Positions 36,248 through 45,272 of a stretch of DNA of 64,000 bases are shown one piece after another. The notes under the pieces are model-generated. The model ran no database searches, was not told the DNA's origin, and saw nothing but the letters and a program-made list of their open reading frames with translations. Position 1 is the first letter of the stretch. Each line of letters opens with the position of its first letter. The translations under genes and the position numbers were made by a program. This DNA comes from Streptomyces sp. B21-105 (GTDB taxonomy: Bacteria > Actinomycetota > Actinomycetes > Streptomycetales > Streptomycetaceae): the NCBI RefSeq assembly GCF_036898465.1, contig NZ_JARUMJ010000001.1, positions 7,812,001 to 7,876,000 on the forward strand, in the 5' to 3' direction.

Positions 36248-37102
36248 TTACGGCAGCTGTCCCGCGCGTGCCTCGCGGCGGTTGTCGCGGAAGTTGTTCA
36301 CCCGGCGGGCCGTGGCGAACAGCGGGATGACCGCGCCCATGACCAGCTGCAGCGCGCAGCCCGTCTGGAGCAGCAGCTGACCGCTCGGCGCGTCGAACGC
36401 CCAGGCCGCCAGCAGGCCCATCGACAGCACGATCCAGATGAGCACCGCACCGGCGAGGCGGCCCCGCGGCTTCGGGTACTCGACCCGGCTCACCATCAGC
36501 CAGGCAGTGCCCAGGATGGCCATCAGGGTCGCCTCGAACGGCAGGCCGAGCAGCACGATCGAGACGACGGTGAGCGCGCCGAACGGCGACGGCATGCCCT
36601 GGAAGGTGCCGTCCTTGACGGTGACGCACGAGAATCTCGCGAGCCGGAGCACCACCGCCAGCAGGACCACGATCGCGCCGACCGCCGCCACCCGTTGATG
36701 GGCGTCGTCGGCGACCATGCCGTAGACGAGGACGAAGTACGCCGGGGCCAGACCGAAGCTGATCAGGTCCGACAGGTTGTCCAGCTCCGCGCCCATCGGG
36801 GAGGAGCGCAGCTTGCGCGCGACCAGGCCGTCGAAGAGGTCGAAGATCGCCGCGCAGAGCATCAGGATGACCGCCGTGGCCGCGCTGTGGCGGGCCATGC
36901 CGGATTCCTGGCTGCCGGTGAGGTGCGGGATCAGGATGCCGGTGGTGGTGAAGTACACCGCCATGAAGCCGCACGTGGCGTTGCCGAGGGTGAGCGTGTC
37001 CGCTATCGACAGACGCAGCGAGAGCGGCATCTCCTCGTCGTCGTCCACCTCGTCGGCCTCGGGCACCCAGCCCGCCTGGGTCTCCGGGTCAATCACGGTC
37101 AA
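36248..37102 (-). CDS. pssA: CDP-diacylglycerol-serine O-phosphatidyltransferase
   Basis: 284 residues, multi-pass membrane protein of the CDP-alcohol phosphatidyltransferase family. The catalytic signature FDGLVARKL followed by MGAELDNLSDLISFG contains the conserved Asp residues that bind CDP and metal. It makes phosphatidylserine from CDP-diacylglycerol and serine in the cytoplasmic membrane. Its start (TTG at 37102, or GTG at 37096) overlaps the end of psd, giving a coupled psd-pssA operon for phosphatidylethanolamine. The N-terminus is acidic before the first helix. The start codon is uncertain. Confidence 0.93.
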   Translation of the reverse strand: MTVIDPETQAGWVPEADEVDDDEEMPLSLRLSIADTLTLGNATCGFMAVYFTTTGILIPHLTGSQESGMARHSAATAVILMLCAAIFDLFDGLVARKLRSSPMGAELDNLSDLISFGLAPAYFVLVYGMVADDAHQRVAAVGAIVVLLAVVLRLARFSCVTVKDGTFQGMPSPFGALTVVSIVLLGLPFEATLMAILGTAWLMVSRVEYPKPRGRLAGAVLIWIVLSMGLLAAWAFDAPSGQLLLQTGCALQLVMGAVIPLFATARRVNNFRDNRREARAGQLP

Positions 37103-37745
37103 TGCGAGTCACCCCTGCCACGGTCTTCTGCCCCACCTCGACCGCGACGTCCACGCCCTCGGGCAGGTAGATGTCGACACGCGAGCCGAAGCGGATCAGG
37201 CCGATCCGCTCGCCCTGCTCGACCTTCGTGCCCTCGGGGATGTAGGGGACGATGCGGCGGGCCACGGCTCCGGCGATCTGGATCATCTCGATGTCACCGA
37301 GCTCGGTGTCGAAGTGCCAGACCACGCGCTCGTTGTTCTCGCTCTCCTTGTTGAACGCCGGCACGAATCCGCCGGGGATGTGCTCGACCGACGTCACGGT
37401 GCCGGCCAGCGGCGCGCGGTTGACGTGGACGTTGAGCGGGCTCATGAAGATCGCGACCCGGGTGCGCCCGTCCTTCCACGGCATGATGCTCTGCACCACG
37501 CCGTCGGCGGGGGAGATGACCCGGCCCTCCGCGATCTCGCGCTCGGGGTCGCGGAAGAACCACAGCATGCCCGCCGCGAGAGCGGTGGCGGGCACGGCGA
37601 CGGCCTTGGCGGCGCCCGAGCGACGGGCGCGCAGGAGGCTGACGGCTGCGGTGGCGACGGTCGGCAGAAGCCACGGCGATGCTCCGCGCGCGAGGCGTGC
37701 GCCTACCAGGCTGTCGCGGTGTGCAGAGGTTTGGCTGTGGGGCAT
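37089..37745 (-). CDS. psd: phosphatidylserine decarboxylase
   Basis: 218 residues, the short archaeal/actinobacterial type. The self-cleavage site that yields the pyruvoyl group is in IRFGSRVDIYLPEG (between Gly and Ser). The preceding blocks VISPADGVVQSI and MSPLNVHVNRAP are family hallmarks. One hydrophobic segment (AVAVPATALAAGMLWFF) anchors it. It converts phosphatidylserine to phosphatidylethanolamine. ATG at 37745 gives the expected length; the longer upstream frame is non-coding. A TACGAAGG element just upstream serves as -10 or ribosome site. Confidence 0.93.
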   Translation of the reverse strand: MPHSQTSAHRDSLVGARLARGASPWLLPTVATAAVSLLRARRSGAAKAVAVPATALAAGMLWFFRDPEREIAEGRVISPADGVVQSIMPWKDGRTRVAIFMSPLNVHVNRAPLAGTVTSVEHIPGGFVPAFNKESENNERVVWHFDTELGDIEMIQIAGAVARRIVPYIPEGTKVEQGERIGLIRFGSRVDIYLPEGVDVAVEVGQKTVAGVTRIDRD

Positions 37746-37870
37746 GGATGACCTTCGTAGCGGATGATGCCGCGCTTCGACGGGGGGACGGCGGCTTTCC
37801 GCGATCGTAGCGGTTCGGGGCCACAACTGGGTAAGTCAGGAAGCCGAGTCGACAGCACAGGGAAGTTGAC

Positions 37871-37903
37871 GGGGTGTGATCTTCTTCTCGAAGAAAACAC
37901 CCC
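37871..37903. terminator. hairpin after the acyl-CoA dehydrogenase gene
   Basis: GGGGTGT (37871-37877) pairs with ACACCCC (37897-37903), and inside TTCTTC pairs with GAAGAA (37882-37887 with 37890-37895). It lies 13 bp beyond the stop of the minus-strand operon. Confidence 0.55.
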
Positions 37904-37915
37904 CAACTGGGACAA

Positions 37916-39121
37916 TCAGCCCTGGAACCGATACTCCTCGAGCAACCGGCGACCGATGATCATTTTCTGGATTTCGGCGGTGCCTTCACCGATCAGCAAC
38001 ATCGGGGCCTCCCGGTAGAGGCGCTCGATCTCGTACTCCTTGGAGAAACCGTAGCCCCCGTGGATACGGAAGGAGTCCTCCACGACCTCTTTGCAGTATT
38101 CGGAGGCGAGGTACTTCGCCATCCCCGCCTCGAGGTCGTTTCGTTCTCCGGAGTCCTTTTTGCGTGCGGCGTTCACCATCATCGCATGAGCGGCCTCGAC
38201 CTTGGTAGCCATCTCGGCCAGCTTGAACTGGATCGCCTGGTGCTGGGCGATCGGCTTGCCGAAGGTGTGGCGCTGCTGGGCATAGCCGACGCCCAGCTCG
38301 AAGGCACGGTGAGCGACGCCGCAGCCACGTGCCGCGACGTTCACGCGGCCCACCTCGACGCCGTCCATCATTTGGTAAAAACCTCGGCCGGTGGCTCCGC
38401 CGAGCACGCTGTCGGGGGAAAGCCGCAGGCCGTCCATGATGAGCTCGGTGGTGTCGACGCCCTTGTAGCCCATCTTGTCGATCTTGCCGGGGATGGTCAG
38501 GCCGGGGCGGACCTCGCCGAAGCCGGGCTCCTTCTCGATCAGGAAGGTCGTCATCGACTTGTGGGGGGCCGTCCCCTCGGGGTGTCCTTCGTCACTTCGC
38601 ACCAGAACGGCCACCAGGGACGACGTTCCGCCGTTCGTCAGCCACATCTTCTGGCCGTTGAGGACGTACTCCTCGCCGTCCTTCACCGCCTTCGACGTGA
38701 TCGCCGACACGTCCGAGCCGAGACCCGGCTCCGACATCGAGAACGCGCCCCGGATGTCGCCGGCCGCCATGCGCGGCAGGTAGTGGTCCTTCTGCTGCTG
38801 CGTGCCGTGCTGCTTGAGCATGTACGCCACGATGAAGTGCGTGTTGACGATGCCGGAGACGGACATCCAGCCGCGGGCGATCTCCTCGACGCACAGGGCG
38901 TAGGTGAGGAGCGACTCGCCGAGACCGCCGTACTCCTCGGGGATCATCAGACCGAACAGGCCCAACTCCTTGAGGCCGTCGACGATTGCCTGCGGGTACT
39001 CGTCGCGGTGCTCCAGCTCGGTGGCGACCGGGATGATCTCCTTGTCCACGAAGTCGCGGACGGTGGAGAGGATCTCCTGCTGGACGTCGGTCAGACCGGC
39101 GGTCTGGGCGAGGCGGGCCAT
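37916..39121 (-). CDS. acyl-CoA dehydrogenase, probable (2S)-methylsuccinyl-CoA dehydrogenase
   Basis: 401 residues. Family features are SMSEPGLGSDVSAITSKA, MWLTNGGTSSLVAVLV (FAD and substrate binding), AQQRHTFGKPIAQHQAIQFKLAEM, and IHGGYGFSKEYEIERLYREA with the catalytic base region near IGEGTAEIQKMIIGR. It is the last gene of the minus-strand block that holds ccr, meaA, a malyl-CoA lyase family gene and a MaoC gene. Oxidation of methylsuccinyl-CoA to mesaconyl-CoA is the step otherwise missing, hence the assignment. General short-chain acyl-CoA dehydrogenation is the alternative. It starts 3 bp after the MaoC stop. Confidence 0.85.
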   Translation of the reverse strand: MARLAQTAGLTDVQQEILSTVRDFVDKEIIPVATELEHRDEYPQAIVDGLKELGLFGLMIPEEYGGLGESLLTYALCVEEIARGWMSVSGIVNTHFIVAYMLKQHGTQQQKDHYLPRMAAGDIRGAFSMSEPGLGSDVSAITSKAVKDGEEYVLNGQKMWLTNGGTSSLVAVLVRSDEGHPEGTAPHKSMTTFLIEKEPGFGEVRPGLTIPGKIDKMGYKGVDTTELIMDGLRLSPDSVLGGATGRGFYQMMDGVEVGRVNVAARGCGVAHRAFELGVGYAQQRHTFGKPIAQHQAIQFKLAEMATKVEAAHAMMVNAARKKDSGERNDLEAGMAKYLASEYCKEVVEDSFRIHGGYGFSKEYEIERLYREAPMLLIGEGTAEIQKMIIGRRLLEEYRFQG

Positions 39122-39124
39122 CGA

Positions 39125-39631
39125 TCAGCCTTCCTGAAGTTCCGGGCGGCCGGGCTGCTCGCCGCCGCGCTCCTTGATGTACGTCTCGGTCGGCACCATC
39201 ACCTTGCGGCGGAACACGCAGACCAGCGTGCCGTCCTGCTTGTAGCCCTTGGTCTCGACGTGGACGATGCCGCGGTCGTTCTTCGACTTCGACGGCCACT
39301 TGTCGAGCACGGTCGTCTGGCCGTAGATCGTGTCGCCGTGGAACGTCGGGGCGATGTGCTTGAGCGACTCGATCTCCAGGTTGGCGATCGCCTTGCCGGA
39401 GACGTCCGGCACGGACATGCCGAGCAGCAGCGAGTAGATGTAGTTGCCCACGACGACGTTCTTGCCGAAGTCGGTCGTCTTCTCCGCGTAGTTGCTGTCC
39501 ATGTGGAGCGGGTGGTGGTTCATGGTGAGGAGGCAGAACAGGTGGTCGTCGTACTCCGTGACCGTCTTGCCGGGCCAGTGCTTGTACGTCGCCCCGACCT
39601 CGAACTCCTCGTAGGTGCGTCCGAACTGCAT
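39125..39631 (-). CDS. MaoC-family hydratase, probable mesaconyl-CoA hydratase
   Basis: 168 residues with a hot-dog fold sequence: YKHWPGKTVTEYDDHLFCLLTMNHHPLHMD includes the catalytic Asp-His pair of R-hydratases, and VVVGNYIYSLLLGMSV follows. In this operon it would interconvert mesaconyl-CoA and beta-methylmalyl-CoA. The start ATG at 39631 lies 5 bp after the lyase gene stop. The reaction is inferred from context; the sequence alone supports an enoyl-CoA hydratase-like protein. Confidence 0.87.
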   Translation of the reverse strand: MQFGRTYEEFEVGATYKHWPGKTVTEYDDHLFCLLTMNHHPLHMDSNYAEKTTDFGKNVVVGNYIYSLLLGMSVPDVSGKAIANLEIESLKHIAPTFHGDTIYGQTTVLDKWPSKSKNDRGIVHVETKGYKQDGTLVCVFRRKVMVPTETYIKERGGEQPGRPELQEG

Positions 39632-39636
39632 GGCGC

Positions 39637-40596
39637 TCAGCCCTCCGGGATCTCGAACTTGCTGGTGCGCTGCATGCCGGCCGCCCGTCCCTTGCCCGAG
39701 ATGACCAGCGCCATCTTGCGGCTGGCCTCGTCGATCATCTCGTCGCCGAGCATCGCCGAGCCCTTCTTGCCGCCCGCCTCCGACGTGCAGTAGTCGTACG
39801 CGTCCAGGATGAGCTCGGCGTGGTCGAAGTCCTCCTGCGACGGCGAGAAGATCTCGTTGGACGCTTCCACCTGGCCCGGGTGCAGCACCCACTTGCCGTC
39901 GAAGCCGAGCGCGGCGGCGCGCTGCGCGACCGCGCGGTAGCCGTCCACGTTGCGGATCTGCAGATAGGGGCCGTCGATCGCCTGGAGGTCGTTGGCGCGG
40001 GCGGCCATCAGGATCTTCATCAGGATGTAGTGGTAGGCGTCCGCCGGGTAGCCGGGCGGCTGCTCGCCCACGACCAGCGACTTCATGTTGATGGAGGCCA
40101 TGAAGTCGGCCGGGCCGAAGATGATCGTCTCGACGCGCGGGGAGGCCTGCGCGATCTCGTTGACGTTGTTGAGGCCCTGGGCGTTCTCGATCTGCGCCTC
40201 GATGCCGATGCGGCCGACCTCGAAGCCCATGGTCTTCTCGATCTGCGTGAGCAGCAGGTCGAGGGCGACGACCTGCTGGGCGTTCTGCACCTTCGGCAGC
40301 ATGATGCAGTCGAGGTTGGGTCCGGCCCCTTCGACCACCGTCACGACGTCACGGTAGGTCCACTCGGTCGTCCAGTCGTTGACGCGCACGACCCTGGTCT
40401 TGCCGGTCCAGTCGCCCTCGTTGAGGAACTTGACGATGGTGTGCCGCGCCTCAGGCTTGGCGAGCGGCGCGCACGCGTCCTCGAGGTCCAGGAAGACCTG
40501 GTCGGCCGGCAGACCTTGCGCCTTCTCCAGGAAGCGGGGGTTGCTGCCCGGAACGGCGAGACAGGAGCGCCGCGGACGAAGACGGTTGACAGTCAT
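39637..40596 (-). CDS. HpcH/CitE-family lyase, probable malyl-CoA/beta-methylmalyl-CoA lyase
   Basis: 319 residues. The opening PRRSCLAVPGSNPRFLEKA and VFLDLEDACAPLAKPEAR (metal-binding Glu/Asp) are typical of citrate-lyase beta-like aldolases. IGIEAQIENAQGLNNVNEIA and IIFGPADFMASINM hold further active-site residues, and WVLHPGQVEASNEIFSPS closes the core. In the ethylmalonyl-CoA pathway it splits beta-methylmalyl-CoA to glyoxylate and propionyl-CoA and condenses or cleaves malyl-CoA. ATG at 40596 overlaps the meaA stop by 4 bp. Confidence 0.88.
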   Translation of the reverse strand: MTVNRLRPRRSCLAVPGSNPRFLEKAQGLPADQVFLDLEDACAPLAKPEARHTIVKFLNEGDWTGKTRVVRVNDWTTEWTYRDVVTVVEGAGPNLDCIMLPKVQNAQQVVALDLLLTQIEKTMGFEVGRIGIEAQIENAQGLNNVNEIAQASPRVETIIFGPADFMASINMKSLVVGEQPPGYPADAYHYILMKILMAARANDLQAIDGPYLQIRNVDGYRAVAQRAAALGFDGKWVLHPGQVEASNEIFSPSQEDFDHAELILDAYDYCTSEAGGKKGSAMLGDEMIDEASRKMALVISGKGRAAGMQRTSKFEIPEG

Positions 40597-42641
40597 GCGG
40601 GGACCTCCAGGGGGTCGAGCTTGTTCGCTTTGCGGATCTCGTCGACGATGCGGCCGATGATCGAGGTGATGTCGAAGTCCTTCGGGGTGAAGACCGCGGC
40701 GACACCCGCGGCCCTGAGCTGCTCGGCGTCTCCATTCGGGATGATGCCACCGGCGATCACCGGGATGTCTGTGGCACCGGCCACACGCAGCCGTTCGAGG
40801 ACGTCCGGGACCAGTTGGGCGTGCGATCCGGAGAGGATGGACAGGCCCACGGCGTGCACGTCCTCCTCGAGCGCCGCGTCCACGATCTGCTCGGGCGTCA
40901 GCCGGATGCCCTGGTAGACCACTTCGAAGCCGGCGTCGCGGGCCCGCACGGCGATCTGCTCGGCGCCGTTGGAGTGCCCGTCCAGGCCCGGCTTGCCGAC
41001 CAGGAAGCGCAGCTTGCCGACGCCCATGTCCTTCGCGGTCAGGTCGACCCTGCGGCGGACGTCGGCCATGGCCGAACCCTCCTCGGCGGGGACCGCCACC
41101 GGCGCCGACGACACGCCGGTCGGCGCGCGGAACTCGCCGAACACCTCGCGCAGCGCCCCGGCCCACTCGCCGGTCGTGACCCCGGCGCGGGCGCACTCCA
41201 GGGTCGCCTCCATGAGGTTGGCGGTGCCCTTGGCGGCCTCCTTCAGCTTCTCCAGCGCCTTGCACGGGCGCGGGTGGTTGAAGGGCGGCTGGTACCGCGT
41301 GTCGCGCCAGTGCTGCAGGGAGGCGATGACGCGGGCCTCGACCGCCGGGTCGACGGTCTGGATCGCGGTGTCGAGATCGGCGGTCAGCGGGTTGGGCTCG
41401 GTCGTCTCGAAGACGTTGACCCCGATGATCTTCTCCTCGCCCCTCTCGATGCGGGCGCGCCGCTCCGCGTGCGAGGAGACCAGCTGCGACTTCAGGTAGC
41501 CGGACTCGACGGCGGCCATCGCGCCGCCCATCTCCTGGATCCGCTCGATCTCCGCGAGGGAGGCCTCGACCAGCTCGGCGACCTTCGCCTCGACGACGTG
41601 CGAGCCGGCGAAGATGTCCTCGTACTCCAGCAGGTCGCTCTCCAGGGCGAGGACCTGCTGGATGCGCAGGCTCCACTGCTGGTCCCAGGGCCGGGGCAGG
41701 CCCAGCGCCTCGTTCCAGGCCGGCAGCTGCACGGCACGCGCGCGTGCGTCCTTCGACAGCGTCACGGCGAGCATCTCCAGCACGATCCGCTGGACGTTGT
41801 TCTCCGGCTGCGCCTCGGTCAGGCCCAGGGAGTTGACCTGGACGCCGTAGCGGAAGCGGCGCTGCTTGGGGTTCTCGATGCCGTAGCGCTCGCGGGTGAC
41901 CTGGTCCCAGATGCGGCTGAAGGCGCGCATCTTGCACATCTCCTCGATGAAGCGGACGCCCGCGTTCACGAAGAAGGAGATACGGGCGACGACGTCGCCG
42001 AACTTGTCGGCCGGCACCTGCCCGGAGTCCCGGACGGCGTCCAGCACGGCGATCGCCGTGGACATCGCGTAGGCGATCTCCTGCACCGGCGTGGCCCCGG
42101 CCTCCTGCAGGTGGTAGCTGCAGATGTTGATCGGGTTCCACTTCGGCATGTGGGAGACCGTGTACGCGATCATGTCCGTCGTCAGACGCAGGCTCGGCCC
42201 CGGCGGGAAGACGTGCGTCCCCCGGGACAGGTACTCCTTGACGATGTCGTTCTGGGTCGTGCCCTGGAGCAGGGTGATGTCCGCGCCCTGCTCCTCGGCG
42301 ACGACCTGGTAGAGCGCCAGCAGCCACATGGCGGTGGCGTTGATCGTCATCGAGGTGTTCATCTGCTCCAGGGGGATGTCCTGGAACAGCCTGCGCATGT
42401 CGCCGAGATGGGCCACCGGCACGCCGACCCGGCCGACCTCGCCGCGGGCGAGGATGTGGTCGGAGTCGTAGCCGGTCTGGGTGGGCAGGTCGAACGCGAC
42501 CGACAGACCCGTCTGACCCTTGGCGAGGTTGCGCCGGTACAGCTCGTTGGACGCCTCGGCAGTGGAGTGACCGGCGTATGTGCGCATGAGCCACGGCCGG
42601 TCCTTCTCCCGCTGTCCTGCGGCGGGCTGACGCTCAGTCAT
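40593..42641 (-). CDS. meaA: ethylmalonyl-CoA mutase, cobalamin-dependent
   Basis: 682 residues. The N-terminal barrel begins RTYAGHSTAEASNELYRRNL and AFDLPTQTGYDSDH, as in methylmalonyl-CoA mutase-like proteins. The C-terminal B12 domain has the Asp-x-His-x-x-Gly motif in GLDGHSNGAEQIA and the downstream GLSILSGSH and IAGGIIPNGD loops. MeaA proteins rearrange (2R)-ethylmalonyl-CoA to methylsuccinyl-CoA using adenosylcobalamin. It lies between ccr and the lyase gene with a 17-bp gap on one side and a 4-bp overlap on the other, so it is in one operon. A methylmalonyl-CoA or isobutyryl-CoA mutase is less likely from the ccr linkage. Confidence 0.93.
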   Translation of the reverse strand: MTERQPAAGQREKDRPWLMRTYAGHSTAEASNELYRRNLAKGQTGLSVAFDLPTQTGYDSDHILARGEVGRVGVPVAHLGDMRRLFQDIPLEQMNTSMTINATAMWLLALYQVVAEEQGADITLLQGTTQNDIVKEYLSRGTHVFPPGPSLRLTTDMIAYTVSHMPKWNPINICSYHLQEAGATPVQEIAYAMSTAIAVLDAVRDSGQVPADKFGDVVARISFFVNAGVRFIEEMCKMRAFSRIWDQVTRERYGIENPKQRRFRYGVQVNSLGLTEAQPENNVQRIVLEMLAVTLSKDARARAVQLPAWNEALGLPRPWDQQWSLRIQQVLALESDLLEYEDIFAGSHVVEAKVAELVEASLAEIERIQEMGGAMAAVESGYLKSQLVSSHAERRARIERGEEKIIGVNVFETTEPNPLTADLDTAIQTVDPAVEARVIASLQHWRDTRYQPPFNHPRPCKALEKLKEAAKGTANLMEATLECARAGVTTGEWAGALREVFGEFRAPTGVSSAPVAVPAEEGSAMADVRRRVDLTAKDMGVGKLRFLVGKPGLDGHSNGAEQIAVRARDAGFEVVYQGIRLTPEQIVDAALEEDVHAVGLSILSGSHAQLVPDVLERLRVAGATDIPVIAGGIIPNGDAEQLRAAGVAAVFTPKDFDITSIIGRIVDEIRKANKLDPLEVPA

Positions 42642-42658
42642 CTATGACCCCGGGTGTC

Positions 42659-44002
42659 TCAGATGTTACGGAAGCGGTTGATGGCGTCGATGTGCTGGGC
42701 GCGCTTGGCCTCGTCGCGCACGCCCAGGCCCTCCTGGGGGGCCAGCGCGAGGACGCCGACCTTGCCCTGGTGGAGGTTGCGGTGCACGTCGTAGGCGGCC
42801 TGGCCGGTCTCCTCCAGGGAGTAGACCTTCGACAGGGTCGGGTGGATCTTGCCCTTCGCGACCAGCCGGTTGGCCTCCCAGGCCTCGCGGTAGTTGGCGA
42901 AGTGCGAGCCGACGATCCGCTTCAGGGACATCCACAGGTAGCGGTTGTCGTACTCGTGGTGGTAGCCGGAGGTGGAGGCGCAGGTGACGATCGTGCCGCC
43001 CTTGCGGGTGACGTAGACGGACGCGCCGAAGGTCTCGCGGCCCGGGTGCTCGAAGACGATGTCGACGTCCTCGCCGCCGGTGAGTTCGCGGATGCGCTTG
43101 CCGAAACGCTTCCACTCCTTGGGGTCCTGGTGGTGCTCGTCCTTCCAGAACCGGTAGTCCTCGGCCGTGCGGTCGATGATCGCCTCGGCGCCCATGGCCC
43201 GGCAGATCTCCGCCTTCTGCGCCGAGGAGACGACGCAGATCGGGTTGGCGCCGCCGGCCAGCGCGAACTGGGTGGCGTAGCTGCCGAGCCCGCCGCTGGC
43301 GCCCCAGATCAGGACGTTGTCGCCCTGCTTCATGCCGGCGCCGTTGCGGGAGACCAGCTGCCGGTAGGCGGTGGAGTTGACGAGGCCGGGGGCCGCCGCC
43401 TCCTCCCAGCTCAGGTGGTCCGGCTTCGGCATCAGCTGGTTGGACTTGACAAGTGCGATCTCTGCCAGGCCGCCGAAGTTGGTCTCGAAGCCCCAGATGC
43501 GCTGCTCGGGGTCGAGCATCGTGTCGTTGTGGCCGTCCGAGGACTCCAGCTCGACGGAGAGGCAGTGCGCGACGACCTCGTCGCCCGGCTTCCAGGCGTT
43601 GACGCCCGGGCCGGTGCGCAGCACGACGCCCGCGAGGTCGGAGCCGATGACGTGGTAGGGCAGGTCGTGCCGCTTGGTGAGCTCGCTGAGCCGGCCGTAG
43701 CGCTCCAGGAAGGAGAAGGTCGACACCGGCTCGAAGATCGAGGTCCAGACGGAGTTGTAGTTGACCGAGGAGGCCATGACGGCCACCAGGGCCTCGCCCG
43801 GTCCGAGCTCGGGCACGGCCACCTCGTCCAGGTGGATCGACTTGCGCGGGTCCTTGTCGCGGGTCTCCAGGCCCGCGAACATCTCCGTCTCGTCCTTGTG
43901 CACGGTGATCGCGCGGTAGGACTCGGGGAGCGGCAGAGCGGCGAAGTCGTCCGAGGTGGACTCCGGCGACCGGATCGCGTCCAGGATCTTGTTCATGGTC
44001 AC
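42659..44002 (-). CDS. ccr: crotonyl-CoA carboxylase/reductase
   Basis: 447 residues from GTG at 44002. That start is preferred over ATG at 43996 because GGAGG lies 7 bases upstream and the N-terminus MTMNKILDAI matches known Ccr proteins. It belongs to the zinc-less MDR superfamily: SSVNYNSVWTSIFEP, GSDLAGVVLRTGPGVN, NADPH motif WGASGGLGSYATQFALAGG and FEHPGRETFGASVYV. It reductively carboxylates crotonyl-CoA with NADPH and CO2 to ethylmalonyl-CoA, the first committed step of the pathway and a source of polyketide extender units. The upstream promoter is described separately. Confidence 0.95.
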   Translation of the reverse strand: MTMNKILDAIRSPESTSDDFAALPLPESYRAITVHKDETEMFAGLETRDKDPRKSIHLDEVAVPELGPGEALVAVMASSVNYNSVWTSIFEPVSTFSFLERYGRLSELTKRHDLPYHVIGSDLAGVVLRTGPGVNAWKPGDEVVAHCLSVELESSDGHNDTMLDPEQRIWGFETNFGGLAEIALVKSNQLMPKPDHLSWEEAAAPGLVNSTAYRQLVSRNGAGMKQGDNVLIWGASGGLGSYATQFALAGGANPICVVSSAQKAEICRAMGAEAIIDRTAEDYRFWKDEHHQDPKEWKRFGKRIRELTGGEDVDIVFEHPGRETFGASVYVTRKGGTIVTCASTSGYHHEYDNRYLWMSLKRIVGSHFANYREAWEANRLVAKGKIHPTLSKVYSLEETGQAAYDVHRNLHQGKVGVLALAPQEGLGVRDEAKRAQHIDAINRFRNI

Positions 44003-44226
44003 GGTGTTGCCTCCGGCGGTGAGCGCCCTGAGGGAGGGGCGCTGGGGTGTACGGCGGTGCTGCTGAGGGTTTTGGTGAGGTGCCGTCGGTTCGGCGGGGG
44101 TGGTTCGGCAGCGCTTTGTGGCGCGGGAGGTTGCCTGTGACGCAGGCGTCCGGGCGCGCGACCAGAGGGTTGCGGGGACAGCCGGCGTACGCATGGTCTC
44201 TGCACGCCGGCCGCCCGGACACCTTC

Positions 44227-44268
44227 AACGTATGACACCGCGTGTCACCTCGCAAGGCACTGAGTGCC
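44227..44268 (-). promoter_or_regulatory. ccr promoter with two palindromes
   Basis: On the minus strand TTGCGA (44255-44250) and TACGTT (44232-44227) form -35 and -10 elements with a 17-bp spacer. The spacer holds the perfect palindrome TGACAC-CGC-GTGTCA (44233-44247). Directly upstream is GGCACTGAGTGCC (44256-44268), also perfect. The TetR gene next door is the obvious candidate regulator. The 5' leader would be about 215 bases. Confidence 0.55.
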
Positions 44269-44366
44269 AGAACTTCCTCTCAGCTGAAATCTTTACGTAA
44301 CAAATGAGCGATGATCGATCGAACGGGGACGTAATTCCGCGCGAAAAGGTGCTCTGACATGCCAAA

Positions 44367-44390
44367 ACGGCCACCCCGAGGGGTGGCCGT
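44367..44390 (-). terminator. terminator of the TetR gene
   Basis: ACGGCCACCCC (44367-44377) and its complement (44380-44390) form an 11-bp stem by sequence (9-10 bp with a realistic loop), 63 bp beyond the TetR stop. A run of T follows on the minus strand (TTTT at about 44367-44363). Confidence 0.75.
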
Positions 44391-44453
44391 CATCACAGGG
44401 CGAAGGGGACCGCGGAGGGGGCGAAGGGGACCGCGGAGGGGCGCGGAGGGCTC

Positions 44454-45272
44454 TCAGCGCTCCTTGAGCGCCTGCTCGATGGTGCGCATGACCTCGTCCA
44501 GCGGCGCGTCGGTCCGGGCGACCGTCACCAGCACCTCGCCCTGCGCCGAGGAGACCGCCGCCGCGGCCGGCTGCGGGGCGCCGGCGCTGCCGCGGCCGGC
44601 TCCGATGCCCGTCCCGAACGTCTTGCGCACGATCGCGAAGGCGTGGTCGAGCTGCGACTCGACGTCGCCCTGGCCGCCCGCCCGCAGCCAGCGCCGCAGG
44701 ACGTGGTTGTGGGCGGTGACCACCGCGGAGGCGGCGACCTCGGCGAGCAGCGGGTCGTCGTTGGCGTCGTCGTCGTGCGCGTGCTCGTCGAAGTGGCCGA
44801 GGAGATAGCGGGTGAACAGCCGCTCGTAGCGGGCCACCGACGCGATCTCGGCCTCGCGCAGGGTGGGCACCTCACGCGTGAGCTGGTAGCGGGCGACCGA
44901 GATCTCCGGACGCGCCGCGTACATCCGCATGACCTCTTTGATGCCCCGGCACACCGTGTCCAGCGGGTGCTCGTGCGCGGGGGCCGCGTTCAGCACGGCC
45001 TCCGCCCGGATCAGGGTGTCGTCGTGGTCGGGGAAGATCGCCTCTTCCTTGGAGCGGAAGTGGCGGAAGAAGGTGCGGCGGGCGACCCCGGCCGCCGCCG
45101 CGATCTCGTCGACGGTGGTCGCCTCGTACCCCTTGGTCGAGAACAGCTCCATGGCCGCGGCCGCCAGTTCTCGGCGCATCTTGAGCCGCTGGGCGGCCGC
45201 ACGGCTGCCCGCGGCGCTCTCCGGCGCGTCGGGCGTGGCTGGTGTACGTGAGGACCTGGCGGGCTGGGACAT
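44454..45272 (-). CDS. TetR-family transcriptional regulator
   Basis: 272 residues. The DNA-binding domain (about residues 30-85) reads AAAMELFSTKGYEATTVDEIAAAAGVARRTFFRHFRSKEEA. The C-terminal ligand domain is followed by an Ala/Gly-rich stretch and a final helix LDEVMRTIEQALKER. It sits between the hydroxyacyl-CoA dehydrogenase and ccr and probably controls this carbon pathway, with an acyl-CoA as a likely ligand (inference). Start is uncertain: ATG at 45272 and ATG at 45290 both lack a ribosome site. Confidence 0.9.
   Translation of the reverse strand: MSQPARSSRTPATPDAPESAAGSRAAAQRLKMRRELAAAAMELFSTKGYEATTVDEIAAAAGVARRTFFRHFRSKEEAIFPDHDDTLIRAEAVLNAAPAHEHPLDTVCRGIKEVMRMYAARPEISVARYQLTREVPTLREAEIASVARYERLFTRYLLGHFDEHAHDDDANDDPLLAEVAASAVVTAHNHVLRRWLRAGGQGDVESQLDHAFAIVRKTFGTGIGAGRGSAGAPQPAAAAVSSAQGEVLVTVARTDAPLDEVMRTIEQALKER

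Larger units (their letters stand above)
44003..44453. other. 451-bp gap between TetR and ccr genes
   Basis: It holds the TetR terminator (44367-44390), an A+T-richer upstream stretch with TTACGTAA and CGATCGATCG palindromic elements around 44290-44325, the ccr promoter and a long ccr leader. No gene is seen. Confidence 0.6.

Noticed and set aside
42642..42658. Cobalamin riboswitch before meaA.
   Set aside because: Only 17 bp separate ccr and meaA; there is no room for one.
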